Source of the DNA: Siphonodentalium dalli | Taxonomy: Eukaryota; Mollusca; Scaphopoda; Gadilida; Siphonodentaliidae | Direction: 5' to 3' | Length of the DNA: 64,000 nt | Assembly (NCBI GenBank): GCA_032622095.1 | Contig: CP136061.1 | Coordinates: forward strand, 190,596,369-190,660,368 | In this document: positions 1 to 12,800 of the stretch, piece after piece | Layout of the letters: every line of letters begins with the position of its first letter | Position numbering within the stretch: position 1 is the first letter of the stretch | The notes under the pieces: model-generated | Database searches by the model: none | The model's input: only the letters and a program-made list of their open reading frames with translations | What the model was told of the DNA's origin: nothing | Translations under genes and position numbers: made by a program

Positions 1-147
1 TCCAGAAATAGCTTGTAATTATGCCCTCTGGTTCTGAGTTTGGTGCTTCTTTTTAATATGTCATTTACTTTCGTATCATAGGTGTTAAATATCTTGAAGC
101 ATTCTATCATATCTCCTCTTATTCTTCTGTAATTCAGTATATCTAGT
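1..147 (-). mobile_element. LINE reverse-transcriptase ORF, C-terminal fragment
   Basis: The minus strand is open through the whole stretch and encodes LNYRRIRGDMIECFKIF followed by LRTRGHNYKLFL. The RRxRGDMIExxKI and TRGH...KL signature is typical of the tail after the RT domain in CR1/Jockey-like LINEs of marine invertebrates. The fragment runs off the left edge of the window and ends near 147. Confidence 0.72.
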
Positions 148-1444
148 AAACAACTTGCTGATTACACTTTGTGACATTACTCCTGTCTGCACGGTAGTGT
201 ATTTAACATGCATTGTCAATCGCAACATGCTCCATTCAGATTTGTTTACTCAGCTTTCGAAAACTGAAGTTGGCAATTCTCGACCAATCAGAATGCATGT
301 TTTAATGACAGATATTCAACTTGAATTACAATGTAATATATATACATGTGCATGTATGTGATGGTTTAGCAGGAACGTCAAACACGTAATTTTCAATAAC
401 TATTTTCAATCAAAGTTGTCTCTATCTTTAGTGATGAACAGATATGGGGTTACCACCATCGGCTGATAGGCCTGATACCCAGTTGTTAAAATTTAGTAAT
501 CGGCCTTTCCTTCGTTAGGCGACTATCGTTTGTTGCGTACTTCTGAAATATCATACCATGAAAACCCAGATTTATTTGTAATGGGAGCATTGATTGTATG
601 GCTGTACAAAGGGGACATTACACATCTCTTTGATAACTATTTAGTGTTTTTTTTGTTTATATATGCTTTGAAGAAGAGAGTTGTTATTAGTGAGTCCAGT
701 GTATATTGGATTTAAAACACAATCATCGAAACGCTTAATCTATACACTGGTTATGTAATTATTTGTTGATTAGGCAAAATGTAAGATAAAATACGTAAAT
801 GCATTGTCCCATAATTGAATGTACAAAGGTACTTAACTCAATAGCATGTCAGTTATGTAATGTGTCATAAACTGCCTCCTGTCTAATAACAACAACATGG
901 CTTCACATCATTAAAGGTTTGACTACAATAGATATTTGACAGTTATCACCTCACATTTGTTTTTATCTTGGCGAAAATAGCGATAACAACTGACACAGCT
1001 CATTACTTTATTAGTTGGCAACCATGGTGTCGGCGAGTTTTTGCACTTGGCTAAGCGGATTAATGTGATTATAATTATATAGAATGTCAGTTTCATTGTT
1101 TGCCCAGCCATTTCTGACTTCGATTTCTATACTGATATTTGTATATGGTCAGATATGAAATCTTGTCTTATTTTGCATTAATTAATATTGACTTACGTGA
1201 ACTGATCTGTCTTATGTTTTAAAAGTTGTTATCCACAAAATTACTAATTAGCCATGTAGTATATTCATTAAATTGGATTGTTTTGTGATGTAACTGCACA
1301 TTATAGTACACAGTTGAACATTTATGATCAAGCAATGAAGTCATTTTTTATAAGATTGCCCAGGCAGGCCGCAGTAAAAGTCTGCAATGAGACATATGAA
1401 TGGATATTGCGTTACATCATAAAAATGTCAAGAGGGTAGTTTCG
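148..1444. other. AT-rich stretch with no recognised gene
   Basis: Only short open frames of about 60 residues are present and none has a recognisable motif. No inverted or tandem repeat was noticed by eye. It is probably intron or intergenic DNA upstream of, or within, GCP6. Confidence 0.5.
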
Positions 1445-1451
1445 GATGGGT

Positions 1452-1748
1452 CAGTCCTTCGATTTTAGGTTAACACTTGTGCACCATTTTTTGCATGCAT
1501 TACCAGCACAGTACTAACAGTGCCTAGGAAAACAGGCACACTACCGCATTGTTGTGGTTCATTTTAAAATGGGGTCTGGTCACGGTTATCTCTATTTATC
1601 GCTACAACTGAGCTAAAATGTCAACAACAAGGACCCTCTTTGATAATTATTGTATAATTTCTCAACAACTTCCACAACTGCGCTAGTACACTTCGAACGT
1701 GACGCGCGATCGTCCAAAAAACCTGTTTTCCCCACAATCGAAGGACTG
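1452..1748. mobile_element. small TIR element (CAGTCCTTCGATT ends)
   Basis: The ends are CAGTCCTTCGATT and its reverse complement. They are flanked by direct copies of GATGGG (1,445-1,450 and 1,749-1,754), a plausible target duplication of 6-8 bases. It encodes no transposase and looks like a non-autonomous hAT-like MITE; the class is uncertain. Confidence 0.5.
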
Positions 1749-1769
1749 GATGGGGCCTCCATATCATGA

Positions 1770-2611
1770 CGAAACAATAACGCGTGGCGCCTTTTTCTGC
1801 AAACTCGGTACAGCCTGCGCTGCAGGCTCGGAGTAGGATGGTAGTCATTCCTCCTCTATTTGTAGTCGCGGTCTCCACAGCCTCCGCAGAGAAGAGCAGC
1901 AGTGGATGTTCTGCGGCAGCTACCGCTGGTCCTGCCTCGATCAATCCGGGTTCATTCTACCGCGGCCCATACAGGTTTTCAGCACCTTTTCTCGCCAATC
2001 GCCATGGCTACACCATTGTTACCTGTGGCTGACAGGTCGCGATCATTAAACGGATTTTTGTACAATATTACCTCCGTTATTTGTACTAGCCTACCAATGA
2101 ACCGGCTGCAGCCATTGCAGGCCCTGCCCTAGTAGGAGCCGATCCTGTGCTTCTCACAGGTTTGCCAAAAGCTGACTTGCATGACTTGTGGTGTGACGCT
2201 CCTGTGCACGCGTCCATGCTCAGGGATCAGACCCTGGCATGCAATTTAAACAGTGTACCACCCATAATTGCATTGGTGTGGAATCTCACAGTAAACCACT
2301 GAGAACTCGCCTCACTGTCTTGTCAGTGATGACAATTGATACAAGCTAACCACGGAGGTCCTCACAATACTGTCATGTCGCCCATTTCCATCTTTTCCCC
2401 AAAAAGGCCTCCTGCTTCCTCCATCAACATGACGTTGGTTACTGGACATGCCTCCTCCTTATTGGTTGCGGTCTTCTCAGCATCAGCAGTGAAGTGCAGC
2501 ACTGGCTATTCTACAGCAGCTACCGCTGGTCCTGCCTCAGTCAATCCGGGTTCATTCTATCGTGGCATATACTGGTTTTCAGAACCTTTTCTTGCCATGG
2601 CTAACACATTG
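1770..2611 (+). mobile_element. DIRS-B left part: gag-like tandem copies
   Basis: Two diverged copies of a segment about 620 bases apart (about 1,790-2,030 and 2,410-2,611) each encode a small-residue-rich, gag-like stretch. They share AATAGPAS.NPGSFYRG and PFLA. The stretch 2,212-2,405 is repeated at 15,935-16,140, beyond the LINE-2 stack. This suggests one DIRS-like element, of which 15,926-17,450 is the continuation with an internal complementary region and right end. No left inverted terminal repeat was found upstream, so the left side is truncated. All frames are broken. Confidence 0.55.
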
Positions 2612-3145
2612 TTACTTGTTGTTGTTGTTGTATCATTTATTTTCTTGACGTGCATGATTACAAATTATACATCAATAACAATTCGCACCCGGCCCGAAGG
2701 ACCTATATGTCACGTCAAAATGTTTATAAACCGCATGTCACGGTCGAACTGTTGATCATCTCGGGAATAAAATATAAAATATATATATGTGTGTGTAATG
2801 TAACCCTTTCAGAAATATTTAATATATATATATATTTTTTTTTTAAAGTATAATTCTGATTTTTTGTATTAAAAGTCTTTTCTTTTATTGAGGGCAGCGT
2901 CAAGGTATTTTGCTAATTTTCGGGGGTGGGCGTTAACAATTTCGGTCAGTGCTGTATCAACTAAATTGTGTTCTATAAGATCTGATATTCTGTCGTGTAT
3001 CGACACTAAAAGTGTATTTCTAAGTTCTTTATAGAATGGACATATCAAGAGAAGATGTTTTTCATCTTCATCTTTGTTCAAGTTGCACATGAGACAGGTG
3101 CGTTCTCCGACTTTTTCATTCCGGAATCGACCGGTTTCAATTCTT
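2612..3145 (-). mobile_element. LINE-2, 3' part (end of ORF2, 3' UTR and (CAA)n tail)
   Basis: On the minus strand this starts with IETGRFRNEKVGERTC and a CxxC...H...C zinc-binding pattern (CLMCNLNKDEDEKH, ICPFY). That is the usual C-terminus of CR1/Jockey-like ORF2, ending at 2,869. A 3' UTR follows, with AATAAA and a (CAA)n tail at about 2,612-2,632. It is the continuation of 7,401-9,507; the L1-like element at 3,146-7,400 interrupts it in the middle of the RIET..GRF motif. Confidence 0.82.
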
Positions 3146-3485
3146 TTAAAAAAAAAGTTTTTATTGATCAAGATTAATTGTATATAAATATTGTAACAAG
3201 ATTTGCAAAAAAAGATCCCACACTAACTCTTTCATCCCCAGGCTATCAGTAACTTGCATACATCCTTTCGTTCACATGCTCTTTCACTCATTGCGACAAG
3301 TTTATAATTATACACGTTTCTGGTATGGGTCCCACAAGCTATGTTAGACATATATAGGTTTAGTCAAAGAGCTAATATCGGTAGGTTCAATGCTTATAAG
3401 ATATTAATTGTGTATATTTAGCTCTTTGCTGAGTATAATGGGATTTTGATTGATGTTGAAATAAGTTTTTTCCCTTTCTGGTGGA

Positions 3486-5064
3486 TCAACTCGGCGGTTT
3501 TTCGGCACTTATTCCTCTGGTCAATACTTGTGAGTTTGAGAGGTAAACTTGGGTTTTGGTGGGAACGATATTTTGATACATCATGGTTTGTTTGTTTTTC
3601 TCAAAAGAGGGTAATTTCATTTGGCACTGTGCCAACAATTTCTCCTGTAAATATCTAGATTGTAGTTCTGATAGAAAGGATTTTAGTGATAACATATCAG
3701 GATTAAATTTAGTTTTATATATGTATTGTTTTATCAGTAGCCAAAACAGATTCATCATAGAGTTACCGCCCATTGATAGGGATCCAAGAATTGCAATCTT
3801 TCTAGTGGCTAACAAGGCGATACCATTTGATTTGCACCAAATAGTAACATCATTTATAAAGTTTTTTACAAGTGGACAGTCCCAAAAAATATGGGATATA
3901 TCTTCAGATGTTGTGCCGCAGCGATTACATAAATCATTTTGTTCTAGGTTGACCATTTTAAGAAATTTCTTTGTGGAAAGTATTCTAGGATTAATTCTAT
4001 ATTGTAACCACCACATTTTTGTGTCAGGCGTCGTGGTGAAAGCAAGCCGGTTGTAGTTTTCCCATTGAATGTCATTATCCTCAAATTCAGCCTGCCATTT
4101 GATATGGGATTTTGGTACGATATTCATTGAATTTAAAATTGTGTAGAAGTCCTGTCCACCATGAGTATTGTTCAATGGGATAACAAAATTACTTGGAAGG
4201 AAAGGGCTTTCAATACGAAATAAGGGTTGGTTGAGCTTTTGTGCCATAGCTATTATTTGTTTCCAGATGCTGTTCATTGTCAGAAAATCTGTACGTATAT
4301 GATAACATTCGAATAAAGATTGTTCTGTGTGTAATATGCCACCTCTTTGAAACAAGTCATTTACATATATAATTCCTTTTTTTCGCCATGAAAAAAAATT
4401 AATGGTGTGTCCTTCCAGTTTTATATCGGGGTTGTTCCAAATAGTGCATGCCTGAAATCGATTTTGTTTCTTATTTTTTTCTAACATATTTGCAAAAGCC
4501 AGTAGTACGTCATGCCAGAAAGTATTTTTCACGACATTAGCTTTGTTTTTTAGAAAAGCATGGTTGTATGTCAGAAATAGGTTGTCTTTGGTGATAGGAA
4601 GGTCGGTTAGGGGGTGTCCATTTTGAACTTTTCAATAACAATCGTCTCACCCAAGTTATTTTCATTGACATGAGGAAATTGTTTACATCTACCATTTTCA
4701 TTCCACCGTGAGAGTGGTCTTGACAGACGAGTTTTCTTTTTACTCGGTCCTGCTTGGAATTCCAGAGAAAATTGAATAGTATTTTTTCGAGTTTGGTCAT
4801 GAAATTGTTGTTAGGGTTAGGCAATGCGATGAATAAATGAGTTAATTTGGGGATAATGTTGGATTTTATAACTGTTATACGACCAAATGGGGTAGGTAGT
4901 CGATGATTCCATGTTTCTGTTAATCGTTTAATTTCATTCAGCTTATTTTCAAAATTAATCGACATTTTGTTTAAAGTAGTATTAAAGTTGATTCCAAGAA
5001 GATTAAATGAGTCAGCAAATGTGAGATGCAGGTCCGGACATATATTTTCTTGCCGCCCCACCAT
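3486..5064 (-). pseudogene. L1-like ORF2, thumb and C-terminal zinc-finger region
   Basis: Two open segments (5,064-4,537 and 4,532-3,486) form the region after YADD. They contain NLLGINF, then LEKILFNFLWNSKQDR, then the zf-RVT-like block CNRCGTTSEDISHIFWDCP. The break near 4,535 is a single stop or frameshift. This part usually contributes to RNA binding and priming. Confidence 0.82.
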
Positions 5065-5407
5065 GGATCCAATCCACGACGCCTGACACTTACTCGCATT
5101 GAGATTGAGTCCCGCTATTTTAGCAAAGGCATTTAGGGTGGAATAAGCCTCCCTCAGACTACTTTCGGAACCGTCTAGAATAAGTGTTGTGTCGTCTGCG
5201 TACTGCGTTAACTTAAATTCAAAACCATCGAGGGTAATTCCTTTGATTTTTTTATTATTTATTTATCATAAAAAAATGTACGGAGATATAGGATCGCCCT
5301 GCCGACAGCCTCGACCTAGTGTGAAACGTTGTGATATGTGCCCATTTACGAGTAAGGAAGAGTTAATATTCGTATAAAATATTGAGATCCATTTTTTTAT
5401 CGTTTCT

Positions 5408-6523
5408 TCAAAGACATTTGTGCATGAATTTCCACGATACAGAGTCAAATGCTTTCTCAAAATCTAAAAGTAGTAAGAGGCCAGGAATTTTCTTCAAGTT
5501 AGTTTGGTATATAAGATCATAAATCATTCGTGTATTGTCTCCTATGTATCGACCCTTCAAGAAACCCGTTTGGTCCTCGTTAATGATATGGGGGAGAACT
5601 TGTTTCATCCACTGAGCTATACATGCAGATGCCAGCTTATATGAGCTGTTCAATAAGGTAATCGGTCTCCAATTTTTTAGAAGATGTTTGTCTTTGTCTT
5701 TTTTGGGGATAAGAGTTAGAATTCCTTGTTTTTGTGTAATGGAGAGCTCTCCTGATTTATATGACTCATTGAGAGATTCACATAAAATAGGCCCAAGCTT
5801 TCGCCAGAAAAATTTCCAAAATTCATACGGAAATCCATCCAATCCACATGTCTTACCATTCTTTGTTTGTTTTAATACTGCAGACAGTTCATGTATGGTG
5901 ATTGGCCCTTCTATACTATCTAAAATATCTTTATTTAGTTTCAAAACGTTATTGTCGAAAGTGGCAAAATATGTCTCGGACTGAGTAGTGCATTTTGAAG
6001 TGTATAAAGTTTGATAAAAGTTACGAGCTTCTTTAATAATGTCATTTTGGTAGGTTAGTAATTTCCCATTTGAGTCTATCAGATTGGTCAGGGTTTTGGA
6101 TATATAATTACGTTTTTCCAAATTTAAGAAATATTTTGTTGGTTTTTCGCCATCCTCGATCCATTTTGCTCTAGATCTTATCATTGCACCCATTGTAGCT
6201 TCCTTTCTCATATCCATTAACTCGTTATCGACTTTTTGTATCTCTTCCAGAAGTTTCACCTTCTGTTCAATGTCCGACCCATTCCTATCAACCAATTCGG
6301 TAAGATCATATTTAGCTTTCTGTAGAGATTCTTCTTTTGATTTACGCTCTCGTTTTCTGTTTGAGGAGTAAGCAATGGTAGCCCCTCTTATATCCAATAA
6401 AAGTGAATCTAGAAAAAGTCTTTTGCTCATATCACATTTACATGTATGATGAGGGGAACTATCTAATTCGTCTGTAGTGTAGTTGTATCGAATCTTATTG
6501 GTTTCAATGAGCTCATTCATCAT
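5408..6523 (-). pseudogene. L1-like ORF2, linker and reverse transcriptase (palm/fingers)
   Basis: The linker contains the RSRAKWIEDGEKPTKYFLNLE block typical of L1/Tx1 elements. RT motifs follow: NGKTCGLDGFPYEFWK, LLKNWRPITLLNSSYK, EDQTGFLKGRYIGDNTR and LLDFEKAFDSVSW. The frame breaks near 5,420. The rest of the RT, including YADD at about 5,190, is in the next frame with two stops near 5,262. Confidence 0.9.
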
Positions 6524-6666
6524 ATCGATATATGTTTTGTCTCGTAGAAGTGAAAGATTAAATTTCCAAAAACCCTGACCCTTCTGGTGAGTATTTAATG
6601 TTAGTGATAATGTTATAATCGAGTGATCGGATCTATATCCCGGCAGTATGTTTGGTTTCTCTCCAA

Positions 6667-7308
6667 TTAGGCTAAAATATCATCTGATGCGAGGAAATAA
6701 TCCAGCCTCGCCATTTTTATAGGTGACTTTCTTCTCCAAGTGAAACGCTTAAGTTCTTTATTATTGGATCTCCATACATCAATTAGTTCGAGCCTATCGA
6801 CAAGACTATGCACTGCCTCTTGTGCGCGTGGACTGTTTGTATGTTTATAGTTAAAAGTATCGGACGCTTGATTTTGAACCAAATTCCAATCACCACATAT
6901 TACGATTTGAGTATTTCCTATTTTAGTAATTGCTTTTTGCAGGTTATGGTAAAATTCTGGGTTATCGTTATTTGGCCCATAAATATTAGCCAAACTAATT
7001 CTCACATTTTCAATGGTGATATCCAAAATGATATAATTTCCGCCAGTATCTTTCAGAGATTCGTGTATGTGGAAATCTAAATTTGTATTGAACAGAATTG
7101 CTACTCCACGAGAATTTGATTTGAAAGATGCTATTTCTGTTTTGGAGCCCCATTCGGCTGAAATAATTTTTTCCATATCTTTTGTAAAATGTGTATCTTG
7201 TAGACATACTATAGACGGTTTCAAATCTTTCAAGTGTCGAAAAACATCGCACCGCTTAGCAGTTTCGTTCAGCCCTCGACAGTTTGAAGAAATAATTTTT
7301 ACAGACAT
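6667..7308 (-). pseudogene. L1-like ORF2, apurinic endonuclease domain
   Basis: 214 residues, opening MSVKIISSNCRGLNETAKR as in L1-clade ORF2 proteins. Exonuclease-endonuclease-phosphatase motifs are visible in order: QDTHF (catalytic Glu position occupied by Asp), IYGPN, GDWNL and RLDYFLAS. It nicks target DNA for target-primed reverse transcription. The frame is lost at 6,667 by a one-base shift; the expected YRSDHS motif follows in the next frame. Confidence 0.88.
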
Positions 7309-7400
7309 GAGCAGACGTTAGTACGCAGACGTCCGACCGATCGACCACCACGGGCGGAAAAGACTTCAACTGAAATGCTTAATGTGGAAGTTATACAGGA

Positions 7401-9507
7401 GTTTCAATTCTTAATGGAAGAATAGCACATCTACATTGTGCTCATATCGAGCGATGTGATCGACTCAAGTTCATAGAAACATAGGACTCGGTTTCAAATT
7501 TATTTTTAAATATCTTGTACCGGTATGTGCGTAATTTCGGAACATATTCTAAACTTGTCAACCATTTTTCCTCATGTGATTTCTCAAGTTCGTCTTCTAA
7601 TTCTGAGATGTTACAAGTTTCCAAGCTATCGTATTTCTGTTGCATATTAGCTTCTGAGAGGACCTTTAGGACGGATGTGCACCAGCCATTTGTATTATGT
7701 CTGCGGTCCCATAAGAAAACTTTTCTTACAATTCTGCCATCTTCTAATTGAACCAAATAATTCCAAAACCGGATTTGATTTCCCCATCGGCGATTAATAT
7801 TCGATTTTAATCCGATGTCTCCATTAACCGCAAGTAAGGGACAGAATCGGTGAACCCCTAAGAAATATCTGAAAGCTCGATTTTGCACCATATCTAAAGT
7901 GGTATATTTATTATGGCCCCATACTGCTGAAGCATAATCCATGATGGGACAAACGCAATGAATAAAGAGTTTTTTGAAAGTTTCAAAGCCAGCTTCCCTA
8001 TATGGAATTGATTTTTGATATTAAGGCACCTAGGGCTCTACTTGCTGATTTAGCAAGTATCTCTGCAGTGGTATCAAAACTCCCATGTTCATGAAAAACA
8101 ATTCCAAGAAATTTATATTGCTCAACCATTTCAATGACTTGATTTCCAATACTGAAAACATATGGAGTCCTATCAACACTTTTCTTTCTAAAATGGACCG
8201 ATTTTGTTTTATCAATATTAATTGTCATACGCTATTTTTTACACCAATTATTAACAACTTTCAACATTTTTTCCATATTTAGTTCATTTTCAGAAATAAT
8301 CATTATGTCATCTGCATATAATAGTACGGAAATCATAGTATCATCCAGTTTGACGCCACATTTAAGATTTTTAACTTCCGATGCTAAATCGTTGACAAAA
8401 ATATTAAAAAGCGTAGACGAAAGACTGTCACCCTGTTTCACTCCAGTTTTACAAGTAAACTCATTTGACATAGATCCATTCAATCTTATACGTGCAAAAG
8501 TACTTTGATACATACTTTGTATTGATTGGTACATGTTGCCATCAACTCCACATTTAAGGAGTCTGTATAGCAACATATCCCTATCAACGCAATCAAAAGC
8601 TTTACTGAAGTCAATAAAGGTAGTGAAAATCTCAGATTTACTCCTTACAAGAGTCGATAATATGAATATATTGTCTAAACACGATCGTTTTGGTCTGAAA
8701 CCATTTTGCTCGTCTACCAGGACATTGTTCATTTCGAAGTATTCGCTTAAACGATTGTTCAAAATGCTGTTATACAGCTTACTAGTGGTAGGTTGCAGTG
8801 ATATTCCTCTGTAATTTAGTGGAATTCTAGGGTCAAGACTTTTATCTTTGGGTATTGGGGATATAACAGATTGCCTCCATATTGACGGTATAATCCCTGT
8901 GTCAAAAATGTAGTTAAATAAGGTATGTAAAACTGGTTTCACCGCATTACACTTCAATGTTTCATAAGGAATGGAATCTAGCCCAAATGATTTCCCACTT
9001 TTTGCTTTTGTCAATACTTTCTCAATTTCATCAACTGTTATTGTGTGGTTGAGAAAATTTCTGGATTCATAAAGTGGATCTAAAAATTTATTTTCAATAA
9101 AAGATTTTTCTCTAAGAATTTCTTCACGAAAAGTTTCATCGAAATTATTTGTTGCTTGTGTTGGATTATATAAGTTTTCAAAAGCTGATCTCCATGTTTC
9201 CAAGACCGTTATTTAATCTCGCGCGATGGTACCATCTTCCTGATAAACTTCGTTTGGAATTGTGGTGCTGCGTTTTGGACCCAAATTTTTAAAAAAGTCC
9301 CAAAACTATTTTGGATTATTGCAGTCTTAATTCAATAGTATTCATCAGATTTCTCTTGTGACGATGTTCGTAAAATCGCATTTTTTGAGTTGAAAAATCT
9401 ACGTGCCTCTTTAAATTTGACATGAGCTCTCTGTTTAACTCGTGATTTTTTCTTAAAAGTGAGGAAATGTTTTTCACAATTATTCATTTCGCACCATTAT
9501 TTAGTAA
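7401..9507 (-). mobile_element. LINE-2, reverse transcriptase and downstream region
   Basis: Minus-strand RT of CR1/Jockey-like type. It runs from CEKHFLTFK (about 9,470) through KSFGLDSIPYETLK, LNYRGISLQPTTSK, EQNGFRPKRSCLDN, TTFIDFSKAFDCVDRD and GVKQGDSLSSTLFN to LYADDIMIIS (about 8,315). Next come KTKSVHFRK (8,228-7,998) and MDYASAVWGH...RSHRSI (7,942-7,442). Breaks lie near 9,205, 8,232 and 7,960, and a stop at 7,444 is followed by AILPLRIET up to the L1-like insertion point. The ORF continues at 3,145 and, upstream, at 15,843. Confidence 0.88.
8232..9203 (-). pseudogene. LINE-2 reverse transcriptase core ORF
   Basis: 323 residues with the ordered RT motifs. The catalytic aspartates are in FSKAFDCVDRD (motif A) and LYADDIM (motif C), and motif B is GVKQGDSLSSTLFN. 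The upstream sequence continues in frame as coding to about 9,470 with a stop. It retains all three catalytic aspartates, but neighbouring parts of the ORF are broken, so it should be inactive. Confidence 0.88.
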
Positions 9508-9859
9508 TAGTAGAGTCGCTTATGTACTTTCGTGGGAATTTTTTTAACAAATGTAGAGACTATGATATTATGATAGGGTATCACTTACTTTGTCGGAAAA
9601 ACTTTGTTAGACTTCATGGGTCCGCGACTGGAGAGAATTATGACGTCACAAAGATGACGTCATTGTCAGTTCAGTTCAGATGTAGGGTTTTCATAAGAAC
9701 TGACTAATTCAGCGCATATTTCTTAATTGTTATACATTCTTTTTAGCTAGGGCAATTCATCAATAGTAGTTCTCGAAGTACAGTACCCAATTTCACGGGA
9801 AATTGTTATTCCAGTCAAAGATGGCTGCCAAAATGGCACTAAAAAATCAAAAAAATTGC

Positions 9860-12800
9860 AATTTTCAAGAATTTCATGTAAATGACCTTCCGTTTGGTAT
9901 CGACTGTGAATTGTGACAATTCTGTGTTTAATTATTGCTTCAGCAATGTGGTGACCAAATGTATTGTACAAAACAAGTTCGATCTGTTAAAAATCCACTT
10001 TAGACAATCGAATTATAGCATCTTGTCAAAAATTAATTCCGATATTGTAGCAATAGATTTAAATAAATGAGCGGCATTCAGTGATGTGAAAGAAGTATTC
10101 GTGCCACATACGGAAATATTATCACACTTCAACAAAACTGTTCAATTTCATCCAAGATGGCTACCAAAATGGCAGACAAAATACAAAAGTAAGTGTTCGT
10201 TACGGCACATCACCAAATGTCGCCCTGGCATTCCATCATGGGGAATTAGGTTAATCAGCTACTTTTAAGTAAATGCCCATAGCTTTAATTTATTATACAC
10301 ATTAGCGATGTCCTGTACGGCATAAGTGGCATTTCTTCAAATTTCCTGATATTAAGTGAGGAGGGTGTTGAAGAGAAAATCCAACTCACTATGTGAAATT
10401 AGAAAGTATCTTAGATCGCCATCTTAGCTTGGGGTGGGCAAGTGTTACTATTCCAATGTCTACACTTCTGTGCTATACTCTAAGCCAAAGTGAGAAGTAT
10501 TGGTGGTTACCATATCAAATGGTAATTGATGATGCAGTTAATTGCTAGTGTTAGTACTTGTCGTGACATATCGGTAGAAAATACATATAGTGTATCATAG
10601 CAGGTAGCAATACGCAATTGTTTATTGTGATAGCTATGAAGTGGGATTGTACTTCTCAGCTATACCATGAATCTTGGCAAGCAAGAAACAACACAACCTT
10701 GTTTACAAAACACAAACAATAGTATAATTAATGCTATGGCTGTCATTTGGTCTGCTTGTTAGTTGCACTGTAACCTTTAATTAAATTTGCATGGTAACAC
10801 CATTTAAACCTCGTTTAGCTGAACTTGGCAGGTTTCAATCGTATTGATAACCACGACATATCAAAATAGAATAGACACCCATAGGTGGGTAATATATCCG
10901 TATATGCGGTATTGTCCCGTATCAAGCTTAAAGTGATATAGTGTGAATACCAGGTTCTGAAATATGGATGTGATTGTTTTCACCAAAGTAGTCCAACCAC
11001 TTTCATTGCAAATGTGGAGTTTTGAAAAGTTAATATAAGTTAGTGACCCCACAGGACATGTTATTCAGTTGAAATGAACATTGCCATACACCAGGCTAGA
11101 TCCCCACAAACGGGCGAAGTGGTATGTCTGGTTCTTGGCTTTCCTCGTGTTCAGTTAATTGGTGGTAGCCACACAAAGTGATTCGCCCAATATACAAAAG
11201 GTGGCTTTGCATGAACACGGTAGGCTGGTATGGACCATGGATAGTATACAGCAAACTAATATCCCATATTGATTTCTATGATTTATGCATGTGAAAAGTT
11301 TACTGAGACAATGCATTACGTTTGCACATCAGTTTAATAGCAAAGTGGTTCTGGGCAATGGTTATGACTGTGCTGTCGGTCGCACTTGATTAACAATTAT
11401 TTTGAAGTTTATCGAAATCAACAGGGACTGCGCAACTGCTTTGCATATCCAACCGTGCAGCTTAGATGACGAAAGAATGTGAATGGTAAGCGCAATAGAT
11501 ACGAGCCAAACATAGACAGGCGATACTTATTATGATACTAATTCCCGCGTTTTGACAAACTGTACGACCACACGGTGGGAAACGGGTCAAACGTCCATTG
11601 GTAGTGATGGGTCTTCCGTTGTCATGTCATCAGTTTGATTTATTATGTCCAATATACTCTGGAATCCAGGTTCTTAATACTGAATGATATTATGGGGCAA
11701 CGCAGTCCACTAACTTCTTACAACATAATGTGAAGTAATATTTGGAGTTAATAACAGCTCATGACGTGCCATGTTGATTCTGGTTATAACGTTATCATGA
11801 ACCAAAGGAAATGTGGAAATGAAGGAAGTTGAATTAGCACGCGTAACTACGGAGGTGGCCATGGTTCACTATAATAATAATGGCATCTTTCAGATCATAG
11901 TATATAGGCCGATCCATATATATCCTAATGACTCAAACTGTTCTAAGTCTATTCGACTAGGAGTTATCAGATCAGTCTGGCTATATCCCATAAATTGTAT
12001 ATATCATGCTGCATTCATGCATCTTGATAATCCCCCCAACCAAGTGGCATTTATATATTAACTTCAGCAGAACACGGTCATGGTGAGGCTATTGTACGCA
12101 GAGCTCCATACATGCTCATGTGAAAATCAATACAGTTTGATCAGATAGACTTTAGTTTTAACAGTATTTATTCCATGAATAATACAAAAACTATTAGTAT
12201 ACGTGTAATAGTATACCGGATTCGACATCAACTGTGCAGGCTTATGTGAGTAATTTCCGGGAATCATTTTATATTCACCCCACCTAACGATAGTGTTATG
12301 GTCCAGATACACATTAGCGCTACTTGTATATGAGACAAACTAATTATATACATTTGTACAGACATGTAGTGATACATAAATATCCTAATATCGCTGTAAT
12401 ACAAGTAAATATATTGCTTGAGTTCTAGTTCAAATTTGTCAAGATCCCATCTTGGTCGTCATAGTAATGCACGTGTGGAAATGTAGCGGTACTTAGTATG
12501 AACTGGTGACAAGAAGCAGTCTAAGCATGAGGCAATCATCAACATTTCTTCCTGCACATATGTTTGCCAGAATGGTAGAATGGGGTTTCTGATCATTTTG
12601 TGTCAATTTTCCATTCCAATCACCAAGAGTACCCATACAAGGATTGATTTTACGAATACTTTTATGGATATTATGTCAGAAAACGTCAGTGTAACTTCGA
12701 CAGACTATCCAACCTCGTTCATCTACCAAGCCTATACCGGTGGTATACATGTATCATGGTGAAATGGAAAAGAATAAAGTATAGCTAGGATATCTGAACA

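Larger units (their letters stand above)
3146..7400 (-). mobile_element. L1/Tx1-like LINE, almost complete ORF2, decayed
   Basis: The minus-strand ORF2 runs from 7,308 to 3,486. The apurinic endonuclease domain (7,308-6,667) has SSNCRGLN, IYGPN, GDWNL and RLDYFLAS. The reverse transcriptase follows (6,523-5,180): LDFEKAFDSVSW, GFLKGRYIGDN, GCRQGDPISPY and YADDTT near 5,190. A C-terminal zinc-type block is CNRCGTTSEDISHIFWDC (about 3,900). Breaks are a frameshift at about 6,667, another near 5,420, two stops replacing a few codons near 5,262, and a break near 4,535. There is no ORF1, so the copy is 5'-truncated. It is flanked by the 12-base duplication GTTTCAATTCTT (3,134-3,145 and 7,401-7,412). 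Confidence 0.9.

Noticed and set aside
155-361. Short ORF of 68 residues
   Set aside because: No motif and no splice or neighbour support; likely chance in AT-rich DNA.
7010-7252. Minus-strand ORF of 80 residues
   Set aside because: Out-of-frame shadow of the L1-like endonuclease domain.
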